Shown: in pieces, positions 56,901-64,000 of the stretch
Numbering within the stretch: the stretch's first letter is position 1
Layout of the letters: each line of letters begins with the position of its first letter
Assembly: GCA_026873275.1 (NCBI GenBank)
Contig: JANTUC010000010.1
Span: 1,302,001 to 1,366,000, forward strand
DNA from: Pseudopithomyces maydicus
Lineage: Eukaryota > Ascomycota > Dothideomycetes > Pleosporales > Didymosphaeriaceae
Direction: 5' to 3'
Length of the DNA: 64,000 nucleotides
The notes under the pieces: generated by a model
Told to the model about the DNA's origin: nothing
Seen by the model: the letters and a program-made list of their open reading frames with translations, nothing else
Databases searched by the model: none
Made by a program: the position numbers and the translations under genes

Positions 56901-58942
56901 ATGCATCGATGAAGTGGAGTAGGAAGTGGGGAAGGTGCGTCTGCAGGCGTCGGCCGTCAATGAGCCTGTTAAAAAACGGCCAGTGGGGTTAAGAGGGGAG
57001 GGCAAATTAGTGGTGGTGGTGGTGGTCGCTGGTGCCAGTGGAAGTGTTGGAGTGATGAGGCCCTGCTGCAGATCAGGTATCCACCCTGGCGGCGGTTGTT
57101 CCTTCCTTCACATGGCGGGGCACTGCACACTGGCTCACTGCACCATGCGCCAAGGCCCACGACCGTGGTTGTCTCCGTGGTTGTCTCCGTGGTCACAGAA
57201 TCAAGTCTTGCAGTGGACATGGCAGGGCATAATGTGGTGGACATGACATGGGCATGGCATGGATGTGGACATGGACGTGGATGTGGACATGGACATGGAC
57301 GTGGACATGGGCTTGCGCGCGGTTGCTTCTTCGCGGGCTGTTGCTTCTTTTCTTCACCTTCACCTTCACTTTCACTTTCACGGGTGCTGGGTGCTGTTCC
57401 TGGAGCTTGTCCCGACGCGTCCATTCTCGTTCTCGCCAAGCACGGTCAGGCTGGAGTGTGATTAGCAGCGGCTGCGTGATGGGCTACCATCACACCGCGC
57501 GGCGCGCCGTGGGATTGCCGGCACGCTTGTCTGCGGGCAGACAAATACACGCCTGCGGAGCCAGTAGAGTACCGCGTACCACGACTTTGGCTTTGCTTTG
57601 ACTTTGCGTGACGACATGGTGTGATGGCTTTGCGTGCACATTGGTCGGCAGGCTGGCTAACATGGTAGCGAAGCTGGATGGAGGTGTAGTGTGGCCTTGG
57701 AGTGAGGCCTGGTAGTGTGGCCTGCAGTGCGGGCAGTGTGTCGTTTTGGCACTGGTTGACTGCAAGCCACGGCAGGGGAGCCGCGAACTGAGAGGCAGCC
57801 ACCCATCCGGCCTAGTGCTGGCTGCTGTTCACGTCCCTCTCACTCGTCTGCTGTAGACTACTACCAAGACTAACAAGACTACTGTGCCTGCTGGGGATGG
57901 GGGTCAACGGCGCTCCGAATTGGGCTCGGGATTGACGGCGCTGAAACAGATGTGGCCCACGACTCGAGCCGACAGCCACGCGTAGACGTCAGTTGCAGAA
58001 AAGGCCCCCCCTATGTCTGCTTTTGCTCGTGCTGCCGGCGCCCGAGTCTCTTTGAGCGCAGCTGCGGCTGGAGGGGACCGAGGGGAGGGGAGGGGAGACA
58101 TGTACAAGGCTTCGCAGCCCTGGACGGATGGCTTCCACTCGCAGCCAAGCGGCCGCGCGGATCACGGTGAAGGCGTGGCTGGAGGGTGCGGCATGGCGTG
58201 ACGGCGCGGATGCAGGTGGTTGGGGACTAATTTCCGCTGGGCGAGAGAGGCGGGCGTGGAGGAACAAGCAAAGAAGAGGCGTAGAAGGGCGATGGAGGGA
58301 GGGCCTGGAGGGGTTGCACGGCAGCGCTGGGTGGCATCGCCCATGGCATGGCATGGCGGCACTCGACGACGGCCTCACACGTGCGGTTGCGGCAGCCCTG
58401 GAGCGGGCTCTGCATTGTACCGTACCGCTGTGTAGGGCTTACCAATGCACTCCTTAGGCGCTCCCGCAGACAGGCGCGCACACGGCCGCTCGAGGGTCGC
58501 TACGAGGGGCACGGTTCGTCCCCTGAGTTGGAATCGGCCAGGCCAGGGGCTTGCACGCTTTCTTACCGTATATGCGCACCGGGCGCCCAGCCGTCTGCTC
58601 CCACCATAGATAGCTGTCTACTCTGCTGCTGCGCTGTTCAACCCAGCTTCACCTGCCGTGCTGCCTGTCTGTCTGCCTGCCACCCCCCGTGCCGCCGTTG
58701 GAACAACTGCGACAGGCGCGCTGCTGCAGTGAACGACAGTCGAGGGTGCACACAGCCTAAACCAGCACCTCCGCGTCCCGCTCCGCACCCACCCTATGAG
58801 GGCCGCCCTGAACAATTCGCCCACGCCCACATCCGCGTCCACTATATTTACCTCGTCCGCGACCGCCCATCCAGCACACGAGCGCCCGACACTGCGCACG
58901 CCCGCATAGATTACCAACGGCACGGCCGCGCCCCGGCACACA
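54000..58942. other. 5 kb gene-less region before the kinesin
   Basis: No supported gene. About 54.0-54.5 kb is AT-rich, 54.6-54.8 kb is C/T-rich, and 57.0-58.9 kb is GC-rich with many short overlapping frames on both strands. The part close to 58943 is the kinesin promoter and leader. Confidence 0.45.
57241..57310. repeat. Imperfect (A/G)TGGAC hexamer repeat
   Basis: About nine tandem ATGGAC/GTGGAC units follow GGCATG variants. Read in one frame they give an alternating Met-Asp-Val-Asp peptide, but there is no supporting gene structure, so this is treated as a minisatellite-like tract. Confidence 0.7.
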
Positions 58943-61900
58943 ATGGCCACTCCCCCAGGCTCGCCGCCCGCCGCCCTCCAGCGTCCCTTGAGCGCCATGA
59001 TCCGCCCCGTCCGCTCCAGCAGCAGGATGAGCATGAGCAGCAAGCAGGGCGGCTCGCGTGCTTCCGACGACGACTCGCGCACCGCCGTCAAAGTGGGTGA
59101 GTGAATGACCCGGCATTGCGTTTTTTCCCTGCAGAACCGCCGCTCTAACACCAGTCTAATGCAGCTGTTCGCGTGCGTCCACCACTGAAGAATGGCGACC
59201 CAGGCTACGAGCTCGTCCCGCAGCGCTTCCAGACCTCGCGCGTCGAGGTCACCTCGGGCCAGCAGATCGCCGTGGATGCCCCCAACGGCCGCAAGCTCTT
59301 CGTCTTCGACCGCGTTTTCGGCGAAGACGTCGACCAGGAAGGCGTCTTTGAGTACGTGCAGGAAAGCGTGACCTCGTTCGTCGAGGGCTACAATGTCTCC
59401 ATCCTCGCCTACGGCCAGTCCGGCGCCGGCAAATCCTTCACCATGGGAACCACCGGCCCCGAAGACCAAGAGAAACCCGAAATCAAGGGCATAATACCAC
59501 GCGCCGCCCAAGTACTCTTCGAACAGCTGGAAGGTCCCGCCCGCCACGCAGGCTCCGGCATACGCGCACCATCGCGTTCCTTTGGCCTGCCCCCTCCTAC
59601 CCAGGGTCTGCATGCCAAGTCGTCAGCTAACAAGAATTGGCAACTGAAGGCCACATACGTCGAGGTAAGCGCCCTCGCCCCAATTCCCTGTGCACCGCTA
59701 ATCCCACCAGATCTACAACGAGCAGCTGCGAGATCTTCTCGTCCCGCCCGAGACACCTGATCATGAGCGCCAAAATGTTGTCATCCGCGAGGACACCAAG
59801 GGCCGTATTCTGCTCACCGGCCTTACCCAGCGCTCCATCAACTCGGTCGATGACATGCTGCAAGCGCTAAACTTTGGCTCTTCCATCCGACAGACGGACG
59901 CCACAAACGTGAACGCAAAGTCCTCCCGCTCACATGCCGTCTTCAGCTTAAATCTCGTCCAGAAAAAGACTTCGGCCGGGCAGCCTCTCACTAAGCGCGA
60001 GAAACGCATGTCCGTCCCCATCGAAGCCATGTCTGGTAGCAAGGAGAGCTGGATAACGGTGGACAGCAAACTCCACTTTGTGGATTTGGCAGGAAGTGAA
60101 AGGCTGAAGAACACACAAGCCGAAGGAGCGAGGGCGAAGGAGGGTATTTCCATCAACGCCGGTCTCGCAAGTCTGGGCAAGGTCATTTCCCAGCTCTCCT
60201 CACGATCACACGGCGCCCACGTTTCATACCGTGATTCGAAATTGACACGGCTGCTGCAAGACTCGCTCGGTGGAAACGCCTTGACCTACATGATTGCATG
60301 TGTCAATCCTGCACAGTTCCATTTGAGCGAGACCTTGAATACAGTCCAGTACGCCCAGCGTGCTCGTGCGATCCAGATCAAGCCTCAGATCCAACAAGTG
60401 AACGACGATAGCGATAAGCAGGCGGTCATCGACAGACTTCGAGCAGAAGTACAGTTCCTGCGTGACCAAATCAGGCTCTCTGAACGGACAGACCGGAAGA
60501 AGGCAAACCCGCAGGAATGGAGTGAACGGTCGAACGAACGCGAGATCGAACTCAACAACCACGTGCTCGATTTGCAGGAAAACTACAACGCTTTGAGCGC
60601 CCGCCACGCTAAACTAATCACAGAGCTGACCAAGGCCCGTGAGCACGATGTCGACGAAACGCCTTTGCTGAGAGATACGGTTGGCGATGCAGCCTTGGAG
60701 CGGCTCAAGAGATCGAACGAGTTCCGGGATACTGTTGAAACCGTCGTGTTGGAATACGAGCAGACCATTCAGAGCTTGGAAGCCTCCTTGACCACCACCC
60801 GATCCTCACTAGCCAACAACGAAAGCGATCTCCTCGAGAAAGAAGCCAGGATCACGATTCTCGAACAGCAAGCACAGTCATTGCAAGCACGTATCCAAAA
60901 GGCAGTAGATCGCGAAGCAAGCAGCGAAGAATACGTCAAGTCTCTCGAAGCCCAGATCGATAGCAGTGTCTCTGGCATAGAGAAGAACGATAACGCCATC
61001 TCAGAATTGCGCGAGAAGTTGCAAAAGGCCCGGGAGAACGAGTCTAGCTGTGAGGAATACATTTCCACCCTAGAGGAGCGTCTGGCCGAGAACGAGCAAG
61101 AGGTCGATCTTATGCAGCGAGAGATCGAACGGTTGAAACATGTCGTTGAAAGGCAGCGTAGTATTGGCAAGCTCGACAACCTGCTGTACGAGCTGGATAG
61201 CATTCGCCAGACAGATGCCAAAGCGGATGAGCCAGTCGTGAACGGTCACTCTAAAAACCTTAGCGATCCATACAACGATACTCGACATTCAGAGAGCATC
61301 AACCGCAGCACGGATGCGATTGCGGAAGAGGACGAAGACCGTCCATCTACAGCTGGTGCTGCGCCTCCTGTTGTCGATAGGACCGATGACCGAGACGATG
61401 GGATACCGACCATTGCCACGAACGGTCCTGAACCAAGCGACAACGCGGAGGCGCCACAGAGCCCAGCACAGTCCAGGTACGTTGAAGACAAGCTCGAGAC
61501 CGTTACGCGAGAGCTCGTGGATCTTCGTGTGGAACATGAAGATTACGTGCAAGACTACGAGAAGCTTGACAGCAAATATCAAAAGGCCTTGGCCACGATA
61601 GCTTCTCTTCAAGACGTTATTGAGGAGGCACGCCACCGTAGGCCTTCGCTGGCGGATTCCTCAAGACCGACATCTTTTTTAGCAGACGCGGGGGTGAACG
61701 GACTCAAGGTAGAGGATGGGCAACCATCATCCTCGCGTACTTTGTCAGCGGAATTATCTTCAGCGGAATCTGGCAATACATCCACTCCAGACGAGGAGAC
61801 GGAAGCAGCAACAGAACAAACTGAGATCGAGACCGTATTGCCCAAGTCGGATTCAGTCGACGCGCTCGTAGCGCAAAACGAGTCCGATATTTTACGAGAG

Positions 61901-64000
61901 CTGGAACTTCTGAAGAGGCTACACGCCGAGAAAGAGGAGCGGATGCTTGAGTTGAACCAAAACTTTTCTGAACTGCAGGAGCAGCACCAAGATACGCTCG
62001 ACTATGTGGAAGAGCTCAAGACGGAGGTCACCAAGGCTCAGATGGTGCGTCCAAGTTCGCCGAGCACGCCAATCATTCGTCGCAAGTCCAGTCAAAACGT
62101 GCTTGCCAACGACCGCTCAAACCGTGCGTTCGCATCTCTCCGCAACATTGCCTTGGATCACTTTGAGGAACAACCCGATACCATCCAGAACTTTGAGTTG
62201 AACTTGAATGCCATCATGACCGAGCTGCACACGCGCACAGAGAAGGTCCAAGAGCTGGAGGCCGAAGTTGGCTCCGTGAAGAAAGACATGGACGACAAGA
62301 TAAGGCTGATCAATGGTCTTACCAAAGAACGGTCTAGCTTGAACACGTCGACCCCTCTTGACATCTCTGTTGTTGCCACAATGCAGGAACAGCTCAGGCA
62401 CAGCGAGGAGCAGATGGAAGAGTTGAAGGGCTCACACTCGCAGCGAGAGCAGGAGCTTTTGACCCAAATTGCTAATCTCAAGGCATCCGTCGCTTCCACT
62501 GACATTTCCGACGAACCTGTTTCTCCACGACATCTCGCACCACCAGTCCAGGCGCCGGCTGGGTCGCTCGCAGTAGATGATGATGGGCAGTCGCAAATCG
62601 TTAAACTCCAGGACGACCTTGCTCAGTTGCAGTCCAAATACGAGCTGCACCAGCATACAAGTGCACGAGAGCTGGAGTCCGCAATGAAGACGCTGCAGGA
62701 CAACCACACGGCTCGCGTTGCCGAGTTGGAGCAAACTCATGGCGCGCATGCTGAGGCTCAGCTCGAGCAGGAAAAGACCAAGCATGCTGAGCTTGTCGCT
62801 GCTCTTCAAACCCAGGTAGAGGAGCACAAGAACACTGCTGTGACACATGCGGCTCGCATTTCCGAGCTTGAGGAGCTGCACGCCAAGATTCTCCGACAAG
62901 TTGAAGAGGATGCAGAAGCGTCAGAGCTCAAGCAAAAGGAGCTAGAGACTCACAAGTCCCTCGTTTCAAACTTGGAGGAGCAGATTGAACAGCACAAAGC
63001 CGCTGTTGCGTTTCACGAGCAAAGTTTGGAGACGCTCAAACAATCGCATACTAGCGAACTCGACAAGTTGGCTGGTGAGCTCACCGCGCAGCAAAATTCG
63101 TCACAAACGCTCCAGACAGATCTTGCGAAGGTCAAGGCAGACATGGAGAGTTTGCTTTCCGGGGTTTCCGCTGCATTGGATGAAGAGACAGACATGTCTC
63201 AGGTCCATTCGAAGATCCAGAGTCTAGTTGAAGAGCGAAAGTCACTGTCGGGTCAAATGGAGAAAGCTCTCGGCGAGCTTGAGTCACATCGAAATGAGCT
63301 CTCGGAAGCGAACCAGACAATTGAGCGGCTGAAGAGTGAAAACTCCGAAACCACCTCTACTAACGAAAAGTTGAAGGGCACGATCAAGGAGCTTGAGGCG
63401 ATCAATTCTGATGTGTTGAAGCAATACCAGCAAATCAGCGACAAGGAAAGGAAAAGCTCGCGGCTCGTGCAGGAGCTGGAAGAGCAGCTCAATGCCAATT
63501 TCGACCAACATGCTGCGGCCACCAACCGTCTCTCTGCCCTGCAGATCGAGCGCAGTCGCGAGCTGCAAGACGCCATCGACCGGAAGGACCAACTTGAGCG
63601 AGAAGTCGAGCAATCTCGCATTCAAGTTGCACTTCTCGAGGTATGTAGACATGCTACGTACTTCTCATTCTTGACGCTAACACGAACAGTCTCAATTGGT
63701 GGATGCCAAGCGCGTTTCCAACCGCGAATCCATTGATCCTCGCGAGAACCTACAACGGTCGAATTCCAACAACTCCAACGTCCGCACGAGCACCAACCAC
63801 ACTTCTTTGCCCTCGCCACCACCGGCTATCCCTCTGCCGCCGCTGCCGGGCAGTCCTCCGCCACAGGCCAATGGCGCTTCGCCACCTGCGTCCCGCCACC
63901 AGAGCAAGGACATTGCGCAAGCGCAACTGGTCGAAGACCAGGAGGCCCGTATTCGCACGATTGAGAAGCATCTCTTCGCCGAAAAGCAGCTGACTGCTAC
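58943..64000 (+). CDS. Kinesin motor protein with long coiled coil, 3' end outside window
   Basis: The CDS is join(58943..59096,59165..59664,59711..63640,63690..>64000), at least 1630 aa. Introns are 68, 46 and 49 nt, with the last carrying GCTAAC. A Ser-rich 51-residue leader precedes an N-terminal motor domain (about 49-430): AVRVRPPL, P-loop GQSGAGKS (135-142), switch I SSRSH (289-293), switch II DLAGSE (343-348) and the tubulin-binding SYRDSKLTRLLQDSLGG. An almost continuous coiled coil runs from about 445 to 1520, broken by low-complexity spacers. The last exon opens with a proline-rich segment (SPPPAIPLPPLPGSPPP). An N-terminal motor implies plus-end-directed movement on microtubules. 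Length and motor sequence suggest the kinesin-4 (KIF4/KIF21) group, a tentative call. No frameshift is visible. Confidence 0.9.

Noticed and set aside
58348..59100. 250-codon plus-strand open frame before and over kinesin exon 1
   Set aside because: It overlaps the kinesin start in another frame, has low-complexity Arg/Ala/Pro content and no family resemblance.
58618..59613. 331-codon minus-strand open frame
   Set aside because: It is antisense to the kinesin motor exons. The sense strand carries conserved P-loop and splice signals, so the antisense frame is a shadow.
1..64000. CRISPR arrays, insertion sequences, prophage, telomeric repeats
   Set aside because: No regularly spaced repeats, transposase motifs or TTAGGG/CCCTAA runs were seen. 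The genome is eukaryotic, so CRISPR arrays and insertion sequences are not expected.

Overview
The window reads as nuclear DNA of a filamentous ascomycete, most likely a Dothideomycete and perhaps Pleosporales. The class is inferred from protein character and not tested. Supporting signs are 46-68 nt introns with GT(A/G)xGT donors and CTAAC/CTGAC branch sites, a CYP65-like P450, a DUF4360-like secreted protein, a fungal-type NAR1 and BCD1, and an intron-bearing tRNA-Glu. Genes are on both strands with no operons.

Layout. Positions 1-13 kb are gene-poor and hold two related C2H2 zinc-finger proteins (632-1489 and 5562-7289, both minus), a small secreted DUF4360-type protein (10082-10753, minus) and a short-chain dehydrogenase-like protein (12111-12969, plus). 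A U2 snRNA gene at about 13525-13830 is interrupted by two mRNA-type introns. Then come a three-span membrane protein (14778-15341), a family-25 glycosyltransferase (15493-17039, minus), NAR1 of cytosolic Fe-S assembly (17582-19480) and an Ime2/MAK-type kinase (21926-24349, minus). A gene-less stretch of about 7 kb, very GC-rich at 25.3-26.7 kb, lies upstream of the kinase. Next are a secreted FAD-linked oxidoreductase (31445-33326, minus), an AT-rich patch, a TMEM14-family protein (35618-36095) and a cytochrome P450 (37306-38966). A VPS9-ankyrin-PX-like endosomal GEF (39595-43891) is convergent with a DENN-domain coiled-coil protein (44809-47669, minus). BCD1, a box C/D snoRNP assembly factor, follows (49928-51330). 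Tandem tRNA-Glu(CTC, with intron) and tRNA-His(GTG) lie at 53827-53999, then a gene-less 5 kb, then a long kinesin that runs off the right edge (58943->64000).

How they fit together. Most are housekeeping genes without shared pathway logic. Two (VPS9-Ank-PX and DENN) are both predicted Rab GEFs and sit tail to tail. Two others (U2 snRNA and BCD1) belong to small-RNA metabolism.

Main results. (1) The U2 snRNA gene is split twice: one intron starts directly after the GUAGUA branch-site recognition sequence, and the other lies inside the stem-loop IV loop. Removing both restores canonical U2 stem-loops. (2) Three conserved genes (NAR1, GT25, VPS9-Ank-PX) each need exactly one extra base in a C or G run to stay in frame. 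This looks like systematic homopolymer under-calling rather than three pseudogenes.
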